This document shows, piece by piece, positions 56,434-64,000 of a stretch of 64,000 nt of DNA (the stretch's first letter is position 1; every line of letters begins with the position of its first letter). Where the stretch lies: the NCBI GenBank assembly GCA_016715825.1, contig JADJXO010000001.1:929001-993000 (forward strand), written 5' to 3'. Origin of the DNA: Nitrospira sp. (lineage in GTDB: Bacteria; Nitrospirota; Nitrospiria; Nitrospirales; Nitrospiraceae). The position numbers and the translations under genes are program-made. The notes below the pieces were generated by a model, which worked only from the letters and a program-made list of their open reading frames with translations, ran no database searches and was not told the origin of the DNA.

Positions 56434-57782
56434 AATCCGTTGGCGCCGTCGATCTCTCTCAACCAAAACTTCCCCCACAGAATCTTGAGGCAGAACAGTC
56501 GGTGCTTGGGGCCATCCTTCTGGATAACGCTGCCATGCCGAAAGCCATGGAACTCCTCGTCGATGAAGATTTCTATCGGACGGCTCACAAACGCATCTAC
56601 CAAGCCATGCTGGAACTGTCCGACACCGGCGAAGTGATCGACCAGATCACGCTGACCGAGCAGCTCAAGTCTCGCGGGGAGCTTGAGGCGATCGGAGGCG
56701 CCGCCTATCTTGCAGAACTCGTCCAGATGGTCCCGAGCTCGGCCAACATTCGCTACCACTGCAAGATCGTACGTGACAAGGCTGTCGCGAGGCAGTTGAT
56801 CAGCACCTCCACGGAAGTGTTGACCAGGGGGTATGAAGGAACGGCTTCTATCGATGACCTTCTCGATTTTGCCGAACGATCGGTCTTCAGCATCGCGCAA
56901 GGCAAGCTCGAGCGTGCATTTAGTCCGATCAGCCAGGTCATTAAGGAAAGCTTGGATGTCATTGATCAGCTCTCAAAACGAAAGGAACACGTCACCGGAG
57001 TCCCGACCGGTTACTATGACCTTGACGACCTCACAGCAGGGTTGCAAGCCTCCGATTTAGTGGTGGTGGCCGGACGGCCCAGCATGGGGAAGACAAGCCT
57101 GGCATTAGGGTTTGCCACACATGCCGCCATCCATGCCAACGCCGTCGTCGGCATTTTCAGCTTGGAAATGTCCAAGCCCCAGATCGTGCTTCGCATGCTC
57201 AGTTCGGAAGCGCGAGTCGATTCGCATGCGCTGCGAACCGGGAAACTCCAAAAAGAAGATTGGTGGCGTTTGGCAGAGGCCGCAGGACGGTTGGAGCAAG
57301 CACCGATCTTTATCGACGACACCGGCGGCATCACCGTTCAACAGATGCGCGGCAAAGCCCGACGACTCAAGGCTGAAAAGGGGCTGGATTTACTCCTCGT
57401 GGACTACTTGCAGCTCATGCAAGGGCGTAGCGATTCTGAATCTCGTCAGCAAGAAATATCCGATATCTCCCGCTCATTGAAAGCTTTGGCCAAGGAACTC
57501 AATGTCCCGGTGGTCGCCCTCTCGCAGCTGAGCCGTGCGGTCGAGGCTCGCAAGCCTCCGATTCCCATGCTGGCAGACTTACGTGAAAGCGGGGCGATTG
57601 AACAGGATGCCGATGTCGTCATGTTTATCTACCGAGAAGATGTCTACGACCAGAATTCGGAGCGTAAGGGGATCGCCGACATCATCGTGAGCAAACATCG
57701 AAACGGGCCCATCGGAAAGCGAGAACTATTTTTCCAGGACCGTTTTGCCAAGTTTGAAAGCCTCGATCTGCGCGAAGCCTAA
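56430..57782 (+). CDS. dnaB: Replicative DNA helicase
   Basis: 450 aa. N-terminal domain with PPQNLEAEQSVLGAILLDN and a linker; RecA-like ATPase with Walker A VAGRPSMGKTSLALGFA, IFSLEMSKPQIVLRML, Walker B LLLVDYLQLMQG and ADLRESGAIEQDADVVMFIYRE. No intein. Hexameric helicase at the replication fork. The start overlaps hisZ (ATGA), an unusual but tight arrangement. Confidence 0.95.
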   Translation: MKSVGAVDLSQPKLPPQNLEAEQSVLGAILLDNAAMPKAMELLVDEDFYRTAHKRIYQAMLELSDTGEVIDQITLTEQLKSRGELEAIGGAAYLAELVQMVPSSANIRYHCKIVRDKAVARQLISTSTEVLTRGYEGTASIDDLLDFAERSVFSIAQGKLERAFSPISQVIKESLDVIDQLSKRKEHVTGVPTGYYDLDDLTAGLQASDLVVVAGRPSMGKTSLALGFATHAAIHANAVVGIFSLEMSKPQIVLRMLSSEARVDSHALRTGKLQKEDWWRLAEAAGRLEQAPIFIDDTGGITVQQMRGKARRLKAEKGLDLLLVDYLQLMQGRSDSESRQQEISDISRSLKALAKELNVPVVALSQLSRAVEARKPPIPMLADLRESGAIEQDADVVMFIYREDVYDQNSERKGIADIIVSKHRNGPIGKRELFFQDRFAKFESLDLREA

Positions 57783-57788
57783 CTCGGT

Positions 57789-57817
57789 TTGCGCAACACT
57801 CGAACACTCGGTATAAT
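57789..57817 (+). promoter_or_regulatory. Sigma-70 promoter for the TPR lipoprotein
   Basis: TTGCGC (57789-57794), exactly 17 nt, then consensus TATAAT (57812-57817). Transcription would start near 57824, so the ATG at 57873, not the TTG at 57789 inside the -35 box, is the true start of the downstream gene. Confidence 0.7.
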
Positions 57818-57872
57818 CTTGGGTGTTCCTTCTCTATCCACATCCGAACGAACACCGATAGGGACATCCCCA

Positions 57873-59720
57873 ATGGCTTTGAGCTTTCGATCGTCTTGGC
57901 ATCATCTCACTGTCCAAGGAATAAGACTGACCATCCTATTTCTGCCCTGTGCCCTGGTCGCGTGCGTGACTGCAACTCAGCCACACATAACGGATCCGCT
58001 TCCTGCCACGACCACGCAGCAAGCGCCACAGACCGCTCCAGAATCAGATGCGACCTATCATTTTATGATGGGACATCAAGCGGAGCTCGCCCAAGATCTT
58101 GATACAGCCTTGAAGGAGTACCAGGCTGCACTCAAGGCCGATCCACAATCACATGAAGTCAAATCGAGACTGGCAGCACTACATTTTGCACTCGGTGATA
58201 CAACGAAGGCCGTCCAGTACGCCGAGGAAGTCGGACAAGGGTCCGGGCAAGACCCTCAACTCCTGACGCAGATGGCCGGTATTCTCGCCAGCGCGGGGAA
58301 ACCAGAACGTGCACTCGAATTATTAGATCAAGCGATTGCACGCAACCCGGAGCGGGGAGAGTCGTACTTTCCAAAGGGGCTCATCTTACTCAATCAAAAA
58401 CGAGTCGTCGAAGCCGAAGAGGCGGTCAAGAAAGGTTTGCAATATACCTCGGACTCACCGGTCGGCTATTACTACTTAGGACGCATCTCTATTGAAGCCG
58501 GAAATCTGGAACAGGCCCTCTCCAGCTTCGACCGTGCGATCACTGTGAACCCAGCTTTCGAGCCGGCGTATCTAGCCCAAGCATCAGTTTATGAGTCGCG
58601 CCAAGAGAAAGATAGGGCCATCGCCGTTTTAAAAAAATTCCTCGCGCAGGTGAATCCCAGAAACCGAGAAGTTCGTCAGCATCTGATCCAACTTTACATC
58701 GCCACCAAAGACTATGCCGGTGGTCTTGCAGAACTGAACACGATGCTGGAGGAAAACCCCGGCGATCTGGATGCCCAATTACGCATGGCACTGATCCATG
58801 GAGAACAAAAGGAGTTTTCACAGGCGATCGCTCAGCTGACCGACATTCTGAAGGCCAAACCGGCCGAATTGAAAGTGCGCGACTACCTTGGCTATCTGTA
58901 CGAAGAGACGAAAGACTTTCCCAAGGCCATGGAAACCTATCGCTACAACCTCCACTTGGATCCAAGGTTTGTCGACAGTCACATTCATCTTGGGGTGCTC
59001 CTCTATCGGCTCAAGCAATTTCCCGAGGCTGTCACACATCTGGACGAAGCCGTTCGTCTCATGCCAAAGCAGCCAGAACCCCACATCGTGTTGGGCTTAG
59101 CACATCTGCAAAGCGAGGAGTTTGAAAAGGCCTCCGACGCGTTTCGAGAGGGGATTCGTCATAATCCCAAAAACGCCGACCTTCATTTCAACCTTGGTAC
59201 GGCCTACGACAAGCTGAATCGTTTTGATGACGTGGAACGCGCAATGGAAACCGCCCTGTCCCTCGATCCCCACCATGCTGATGCGTTGAACTACCTCGGT
59301 TATAGCTATGCCGAACGAGGGATCAAGATCGACCAGGCCCTATCCCTCACCAAACAGGCGGTGGCACTCAAACCGGAAAATGGATACTACATCGATAGCC
59401 TTGGTTGGGCATTCTATAAATCGGGGCAGCTCTCTGAGGCGCTTACGGAAATCAAACGAGCCGTCTCACTCGTCGGCGACGACCCCGTCATCTATGAGCA
59501 TCTCGGAGAGATTTACATGAAGCAGCAGAAGATGACCGACGCCCGTGACGCATGGATTCATTCGTTGGAGCTCGACCCCTCCAATGAAAAACTGCTCCAG
59601 CGCTTCCGCGAGCAGGGCATGGCCAATCCGGCCTACGAAGACCGGATTCAACAGGCCAAGCGCCGCGTTTCAGAGAAAATGCAACATCCCCAAGCCACTC
59701 CTCAAACCCATCCTGACTGA
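57873..59720 (+). CDS. TPR-repeat lipoprotein
   Basis: 615 aa from ATG 57873, chosen because the promoter lies over the upstream in-frame codons. A lipoprotein signal ends in LVAC (Cys31). The rest is a solenoid of about fifteen TPR units, e.g. DLDTALKEYQAALKADPQ, AVQYAEEVGQGSGQDPQLL, EQALSSFDRAITVNPAFEP and DVERAMETALSLDPHHADALNYLGYSYAERG. Probably an outer-membrane-anchored assembly or scaffold protein, perhaps linked to pilus or secretion because pilA follows. Function otherwise unknown. Confidence 0.8.
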   Translation: MALSFRSSWHHLTVQGIRLTILFLPCALVACVTATQPHITDPLPATTTQQAPQTAPESDATYHFMMGHQAELAQDLDTALKEYQAALKADPQSHEVKSRLAALHFALGDTTKAVQYAEEVGQGSGQDPQLLTQMAGILASAGKPERALELLDQAIARNPERGESYFPKGLILLNQKRVVEAEEAVKKGLQYTSDSPVGYYYLGRISIEAGNLEQALSSFDRAITVNPAFEPAYLAQASVYESRQEKDRAIAVLKKFLAQVNPRNREVRQHLIQLYIATKDYAGGLAELNTMLEENPGDLDAQLRMALIHGEQKEFSQAIAQLTDILKAKPAELKVRDYLGYLYEETKDFPKAMETYRYNLHLDPRFVDSHIHLGVLLYRLKQFPEAVTHLDEAVRLMPKQPEPHIVLGLAHLQSEEFEKASDAFREGIRHNPKNADLHFNLGTAYDKLNRFDDVERAMETALSLDPHHADALNYLGYSYAERGIKIDQALSLTKQAVALKPENGYYIDSLGWAFYKSGQLSEALTEIKRAVSLVGDDPVIYEHLGEIYMKQQKMTDARDAWIHSLELDPSNEKLLQRFREQGMANPAYEDRIQQAKRRVSEKMQHPQATPQTHPD

Positions 59721-60046
59721 TCACTGATCCTAGCGGGAAGCACTCTGATTCTCCCAGACTCTCGGCTCCTTACTTCCACGACCTAAAAGGACGCCAACCC
59801 CACCCGGATAGCTCCTGAGTGCCAATTCTTGGCACTCTCGAGCAGTTTATGGGAAGGCCAAGAAGCACCTTATCCGCTCAGCAACGACTGATTCTTCATA
59901 AGTTGTTGCATCATCAAGGATTGCTGGTACGCTAGGCCTTGTCACTGACCGGCACCAAACCTGCTATAGGCACCGGTAGGCGGCAACACAGGCGCCGCAG
60001 ATGATCAACCGGGCCGTCAGTGAACCATCAACAAGGAGGCAGTACG
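59721..60046. other. Intergenic region upstream of pilA
   Basis: 326 bases. It holds a 9-bp inverted repeat (59817-59837) and the pilA AAGGAGG site (60033-60039). I found no convincing -35/-10 pair or sigma-54 box. Confidence 0.5.
59817..59837. repeat. Perfect 9-bp inverted repeat upstream of pilA
   Basis: GAGTGCCAA, 3-nt loop TTC, TTGGCACTC. No T-tract follows, so it may be an operator or an RNA hairpin rather than a terminator. Confidence 0.5.
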
Positions 60047-60673
60047 ATGTTGAAGTCGCTCCGCAAACAAGAGGGTTTTACCCTCATCGAGTTGATGATC
60101 GTCGTGGCGATCATCGGAATCCTGGCGGCCATCGCCATCCCTAACTTCTTGCAGTACCAGATGAAGTCTCGGCAGTCCGAGGCCAAGACGAACCTCGGTG
60201 CCATTAAGACATCTGAGGTGTCCTGGCAGGGTGAGCGTGGGTGCTTCCTGACGGTGGCCCTCGCACCGGCAGTCGCGCCGGCGGCCGGTACCAAGAGCCA
60301 GCCACAGAACTGGAACCTGGCTGGAGCAGCATGGCTTCTTCCCACCCCTGCAGCCGCCACTGGATGGTGTGTCGGTGCTGCTGGTGCCGGTATATCGTTG
60401 GGGACATTTGCTAATCTTGGATTCCAGGCAACGGGGAACGTCTTGTACCAGTACGGGACTGGGACCTATGCGGTTTCGTATACCTCTTGCCTGGGACCAA
60501 CAGCGGCCCCCGCAGCCTTAATAACTGGTGAAAACGGTGCCACGGACGTTGGCCCGACGGCGGCCGGGTTCAGGGCGACAGCGGTGAGCAATCTGGACGG
60601 AGATGCTAACCTCTCGGTCTGGGCCTCGGCTGATGCCACGGGTGCGTCAGACTGCGTACCTGGCTTCTTCTAA
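60047..60673 (+). CDS. pilA: Type IV pilin (PilA-like major pilin)
   Basis: 208 aa. Start at 60047, after AAGGAGG (8 nt). Class IVa leader MLKSLRKQEG, cleaved before FTLIELMIVVAIIGI (Glu5 of the mature protein). Mature globular part is Ala/Gly/Thr-rich, with Cys at about 67, 107, 147 and 204 (GERGCFLT, TGWCVG, YTSCLGP, ASDCVPGFF) that could form two disulfides, one bounding a C-terminal D-loop. A strong hairpin follows. Fits twitching-pilus pilins assembled and retracted by PilT/PilU. Confidence 0.88.
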   Translation: MLKSLRKQEGFTLIELMIVVAIIGILAAIAIPNFLQYQMKSRQSEAKTNLGAIKTSEVSWQGERGCFLTVALAPAVAPAAGTKSQPQNWNLAGAAWLLPTPAAATGWCVGAAGAGISLGTFANLGFQATGNVLYQYGTGTYAVSYTSCLGPTAAPAALITGENGATDVGPTAAGFRATAVSNLDGDANLSVWASADATGASDCVPGFF

Positions 60674-60701
60674 GAAAGGGTAGGTCCTGAGTCGTGCGTG
60701 T

Positions 60702-60731
60702 GTCCCGCCGACTGGTGACGGTCGGCGGGAC
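60702..60731 (+). terminator. GC-rich hairpin after pilA
   Basis: GTCCCGCCGAC and GTCGGCGGGAC form a perfect 11-bp stem with an 8-nt loop, 28 nt after the pilA stop. No T-run follows, so it may be an attenuator or mRNA-stabilising stem limiting expression of the downstream genes. Confidence 0.6.
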
Positions 60732-60757
60732 CTCGTGCATTTAGGGATCGAGTCGTT

Positions 60758-61690
60758 ATGTCGAGCTTGTCATACCCGGCCACCCGTACTCACGCATTCT
60801 CAAAGAAACCTATCCTGGCATGGACCGCTGTCACGCTGATCACACTCATCTTCTTGGCACTGGTCATATTCCTCCAACGAAATCTAGATCTGCGTATCGA
60901 TGCACATGCAGCCAAGATCGAAGAGCTCGCGCAACTACCTCGTGGAGAGTATCTCAAACCTGCTCTGTTGGGCTATCACCATGTGGGTGCCGATGTCTTG
61001 TGGTTACGACTCCTTCAAGTCCTCGGGAAAAAGAACAATACTGCCGACGAGTATGAGTGGCTGTACCATGCGCTCGACGTCGTCACCACATTGGATCCGC
61101 AGTACGCCTACGCCTACTACGTGGGTGGCGTGGTGCTGAACAACTATGCCAATCGCGTCGACCTGAGCAACCGCCTATTGGAAAAGGGACATCGTGCAAA
61201 CCCAGGCGAATGGAATCTTCCCTTCTTGCTTGGCCATAACCACTATTTCGTCCTCGGGGATGCCACCAAGGGAGCTGACTACATCAGCACAGCGGCGCGC
61301 ACTTCAGGCGCTCCAGATTTCCTTCCTGGTTTAGCGACACGAATGCATGCAGAGGCCGGCAATCCGGAAGTCGCTCTCCAGTTTCTCGAAGCATTGTGGA
61401 GAGAGAATCCAGACCTTGTCGTCCGGGAACAGCTAGAGACGCGGGCCAAGGAAGTGATAATCGAGCGTGATCTCAGAACACTCGAACGCGCAATCAAACA
61501 CTACCGGACACAACATGGAATGGTCCCGAGGACACTCACAGACCTCATCTCTACAGGGTATCTTTCGCACATTCCAGAAGAGCCATTCGGTGGATCGTAC
61601 GACCTCAATGCCAAGACAGGACACGTGACGAGCAGTACCCATTCCACCCGACTGAAAGTATTTCGGCGTGATCTGGAAGGCGGCATCTAG
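60758..61690 (+). CDS. Membrane-anchored TPR-like protein of the pilA/ABC locus
   Basis: 310 aa. One N-terminal membrane helix at about residues 23-43 (WTAVTLITLIFLALVIFL), then helical repeats (AYAYYVGGVVLNNYA, NPGEWNLPFLLGHNHYF, GNPEVALQFLEALWRENPD). C-terminal YRTQHGMVPRTLTDLISTGYL and IPEEPFGGSYDLN resemble the end of type II pseudopilins. It lies between pilA and the ABC transporter, in the same direction. Function unknown. Confidence 0.65.
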   Translation: MSSLSYPATRTHAFSKKPILAWTAVTLITLIFLALVIFLQRNLDLRIDAHAAKIEELAQLPRGEYLKPALLGYHHVGADVLWLRLLQVLGKKNNTADEYEWLYHALDVVTTLDPQYAYAYYVGGVVLNNYANRVDLSNRLLEKGHRANPGEWNLPFLLGHNHYFVLGDATKGADYISTAARTSGAPDFLPGLATRMHAEAGNPEVALQFLEALWRENPDLVVREQLETRAKEVIIERDLRTLERAIKHYRTQHGMVPRTLTDLISTGYLSHIPEEPFGGSYDLNAKTGHVTSSTHSTRLKVFRRDLEGGI

Positions 61691-61705
61691 CCACTGGATC
61701 TCCCT

Positions 61706-62671
61706 ATGAACATGACGCGTGAACAGATCGTGAGAATTGAGCACTTGTCGAAAGTGTTTCGCGTCGGTTTTTGGGGGCGACGTGTGACCGCTGTTGATGA
61801 CTTGTCGCTTGAAGTACAGCAGGGAGAGATCTATGGCTTTCTAGGACCGAATGGGGCTGGAAAGACCACGACGATCAAGATGCTGATGGGGCTTATCTAC
61901 CCCAGTAAGGGAACGGCAAGCCTATTTGGCCAACCAATCGGCAACCATATGGCGAAATCGAAGGTTGGATTTCTTCCGGAATCCCCATACTTCTATGATT
62001 ATCTGACGAGTCGAGAATTCTTACGATTTTACGGACACCTTTTTGGACTCTTGGGGCGTACGCTTGAAAAACGCATTGATGAGTTGCTGGAGCTGGTCGG
62101 CATGACCCATGCGCGCGACCTACAATTACGAAAGTTCTCAAAGGGCATGTTGCAGCGGGTCGGGATCGCCCAGGCTATGATCAATGATCCTGAGTTGGTC
62201 ATCTTGGATGAGCCGATGTCCGGGCTCGATCCGATTGGGAGAAAAGAAGTGCGAGATCTAATTCTTCGCCTCAAGGAGACTGGCAAGACCGTGATGTTCA
62301 GTTCACACATCCTTCACGATGCGGAGCTGCTGTGTGATCGTGTGGCTATGATCATGAAGGGAAAACTCGTCGCGTGTGGACTGGTGTCTGAATTGATCGA
62401 CCACGGAACAACGCAAGAAGTAGAAATGGTCGTGGATCGACTCTCTCCCGAGGGTGTCGAACAGCTACGGCCCTTCACGCTCAAAACCGTGCTTCATGGA
62501 GAGCGCGTGGTTGCAACATTGGCCAGTCAGAGGCACGTCGATGACGCGTTGGAAGTCATCAGATCACACCAGGCCAAACTCGTGTCTCTTCTTCCTCATA
62601 AAGCATCGCTCGAGGATCTGTTCATTCGTAAGGCGAAGGGAGTGCATCATGTGACAGAGGTTCCTGCATGA
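61706..62671 (+). CDS. ABC transporter ATP-binding protein
   Basis: 321 aa. Walker A LGPNGAGKTTTIKMLMG near residue 50, signature FSKGMLQRVG, Walker B LVILDEPMSGLDPIGRK, and His switch SSHILHD. A C-terminal 80-residue tail is typical of the ABC-2 / CcmA-like ATPases. It overlaps the permease by ATGA and lies 15 nt after the TPR-like gene. Probably exports an unknown substrate with the next gene. Confidence 0.9.
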   Translation: MNMTREQIVRIEHLSKVFRVGFWGRRVTAVDDLSLEVQQGEIYGFLGPNGAGKTTTIKMLMGLIYPSKGTASLFGQPIGNHMAKSKVGFLPESPYFYDYLTSREFLRFYGHLFGLLGRTLEKRIDELLELVGMTHARDLQLRKFSKGMLQRVGIAQAMINDPELVILDEPMSGLDPIGRKEVRDLILRLKETGKTVMFSSHILHDAELLCDRVAMIMKGKLVACGLVSELIDHGTTQEVEMVVDRLSPEGVEQLRPFTLKTVLHGERVVATLASQRHVDDALEVIRSHQAKLVSLLPHKASLEDLFIRKAKGVHHVTEVPA

Positions 62672-63429
62672 AAGTGATCTCGATTGCGCTCAACACGTTC
62701 CGTGAAAATCTCAGAGATAAACTGCTCTACAACTTGTTAATCTTCGCGCTCCTCATGATCGGAAGCTCGCTGATCTTGATGCGCTTGACGCTGGGAGAAT
62801 TTCATCGGCTGATTTTGGATATCGGACTGGGCAGCATCAACTTCTTCGGAGTCTTGATCGCCATCTTCGTAGGAATCGGTCTTGTCAGCAGGGAAATTGA
62901 GAAGAAAACCATCTATACGATCGTTTCAAAACCGGTCGCTCGCTTTCAGTTTCTTCTCGGCAAGTATGTAGGTCTCAGCCTGACACTTCTCATCAATACC
63001 GCGATCATGGCTGGTGGATTGCTGGTCGTCCTCTATGTGCAAGAGGTTCCGATCCATGCCGTGCTTTTCAAAGCGCTGGGCCTGATCGTCGTAGAGTTTA
63101 TGGTCATCACAGCTGTCGCGCTGCTGTTTTCGACATTCTCAAGCGCCACGTTCAGTGCCATTTTTACCTTGGCTCTGTATGTGATCGGCCACCTCACACC
63201 TGACCTCAAGGCGTTCGGCGAAAAGATGGGGGGACTGGGGAAAACGATCGTGGAAGGGATGTATTACGTCCTGCCGAACCTCGACCGTTTCAACCTCAAA
63301 GGGCATGTCACCCATCAGATCGACGTACCGACAGGAGATCTGTTTGTGATTGGTCTTTATGGGATAGCCTACACCGCCTTCCTTCTCACCCTTGCTTCCG
63401 TCATCTTCCAACGGCGGGATTTTCGCTAA
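62668..63429 (+). CDS. ABC-2 type transporter permease
   Basis: 253 aa, six hydrophobic segments (e.g. LLIFALLMIGSSLILM, INFFGVLIAIFVGIGLV, FMVITAVALLFSTFSSA, YGIAYTAFLLTLASVIF). The N-terminal IALNTFRENLRDKLLYNLLIFA is typical of ABC-2 permeases. Start overlaps the ATPase stop (ATGA). Convergent with ilvD 57 nt on. Confidence 0.85.
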   Translation: MKVISIALNTFRENLRDKLLYNLLIFALLMIGSSLILMRLTLGEFHRLILDIGLGSINFFGVLIAIFVGIGLVSREIEKKTIYTIVSKPVARFQFLLGKYVGLSLTLLINTAIMAGGLLVVLYVQEVPIHAVLFKALGLIVVEFMVITAVALLFSTFSSATFSAIFTLALYVIGHLTPDLKAFGEKMGGLGKTIVEGMYYVLPNLDRFNLKGHVTHQIDVPTGDLFVIGLYGIAYTAFLLTLASVIFQRRDFR

Positions 63430-63486
63430 CGACGACAGAGGCCGCGCTGTGTCACATCTCGTGAGCGTACTACCAGGGTTCCTCCA

Positions 63487-64000
63487 TCATGTCGTAATAG
63501 CGCCTTCGGATGCGGAGGACACATGCCTTGCATATTTTCCCATCACCCCTGTGGTATAGCGCGGAATAGGAAACTTGACCTTCTTGAGTCGAGCGCTGAT
63601 TTCTTTTTGTGATACCGCCACATCTAATCGACGCTTGACGATATCAAAGGTAATAATGTCACCGGTCTTCACAGCAGCGATCGGGCCTCCCTTGACCGCT
63701 TCAGGAGCAACATGCCCGGCCATCAATCCATGCGTTGCACCGGAGAACCGACCATCAGTCAGCAACGCAACTGAGTCGCCGAGCCCGGCTCCCACGATGG
63801 CTGCGGTCACGCCCAACATTTCCCGCATGCCAGGGCCCCCAGCCGGGCCTTCGTACCGAATCACCACGACGTCGCCAGGCTTTATGTGACCGGCCTTTAC
63901 TGCCACAAATGCATCTTCCTCTCGATCATAGACTTTTGCCGGCCCTTGAAACTTGGTCATCGAATGGCCGGCCACCTTCACCACACAGCCTTCCGGTGCC
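63487..64000 (-). CDS. ilvD: Dihydroxy-acid dehydratase, 5' part missing
   Basis: Only the C-terminal 170 residues are in the window; the frame is open to the right edge. KVAGHSMTKFQGPAKVYDREEDA, VVIRYEGPAGGPGMREM, VALLTDGRFSGATHGLMAGHVAPEA and YTTGVMGKYARHVSSASEGAITT are IlvD hallmarks. It dehydrates dihydroxy acids in valine/isoleucine synthesis. Stop at 63487. Confidence 0.93.
   Translation of the reverse strand, partial: APEGCVVKVAGHSMTKFQGPAKVYDREEDAFVAVKAGHIKPGDVVVIRYEGPAGGPGMREMLGVTAAIVGAGLGDSVALLTDGRFSGATHGLMAGHVAPEAVKGGPIAAVKTGDIITFDIVKRRLDVAVSQKEISARLKKVKFPIPRYTTGVMGKYARHVSSASEGAITT

Noticed and set aside
59829..59844. Possible sigma-54 promoter (TGGCAC...GC) upstream of pilA
   Set aside because: GG and GC are 9 nt apart, not the required 10, and the -12 TTGC is not matched; the sequence is also half of the palindrome.

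Overview
The window reads as a chromosomal segment of a Gram-negative bacterium, most likely from the phylum Nitrospirota (Nitrospira-like). That placement is inferred from the mix of genes: type IV pilin and PilT/PilU ATPases, Slp-type and beta-barrel envelope proteins, HisZ beside SerA, and a large ATGA-coupled exopolysaccharide locus. No rRNA or other species-level marker is present. No tRNA, rRNA, CRISPR array or complete insertion sequence was found.

Region 1 (1-16527, all + strand) is a polysaccharide biosynthesis cluster. It holds the 3' part of a flippase, a GT2 glycosyltransferase, three SAM methyltransferases, a GT39-like membrane glycosyltransferase, three GT4 glycosyltransferases, an asparagine-synthase-type amidotransferase, an 83-aa membrane protein, a PHP-type protein, WbqC, a PIG-L deacetylase, a DegT aminotransferase and a WecA/MraY-type initiating transferase. 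Many junctions are 4-nt ATGA overlaps, so this is probably one translationally coupled operon. mtnA and a 50-aa ORF follow.

Region 2 (17759-35328) is an accessory island. It opens with a UPF0175 antitoxin next to a deleted DUF3368 toxin. Next comes a very large intact ORF (18654-26543, 2629 aa) that looks like a fused TcB-TcC component of an insecticidal-type Tc (ABC) toxin, with an Rhs shell and a class-3-lipase-like C-terminal cargo. Downstream are REP-like hairpins with the first codons of a RAYT transposase, a small zinc-ribbon gene, an antisense PIN remnant, and a 7.2-kb stretch (28082-35328) that I read as a shattered TcA gene: TcA-type motifs appear in the right order but in shifting frames. 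The island therefore holds an intact TcBC beside a dead TcA.

Region 3 (35528-49598) is mostly envelope and housekeeping: an adhesin-E-like secreted protein, a B12-binding radical SAM enzyme, pyruvate kinase, a MinD-like ATPase, a run of secreted or outer-membrane proteins (including an intradiol-dioxygenase fold and an Slp lipoprotein with a Gly/Tyr-rich tail), YidB, a monoheme cytochrome c, PilU, PilT and BioF.

Region 4 (49735-64000) carries a TPR membrane protein, an MltD-like lytic transglycosylase, a class V aminotransferase with SerA (likely serine biosynthesis), HisZ, DnaB, a TPR lipoprotein with its own sigma-70 promoter, a PilA-type pilin followed by a strong hairpin, a membrane protein and an ABC transporter pair, and the 3' part of ilvD at the right edge.
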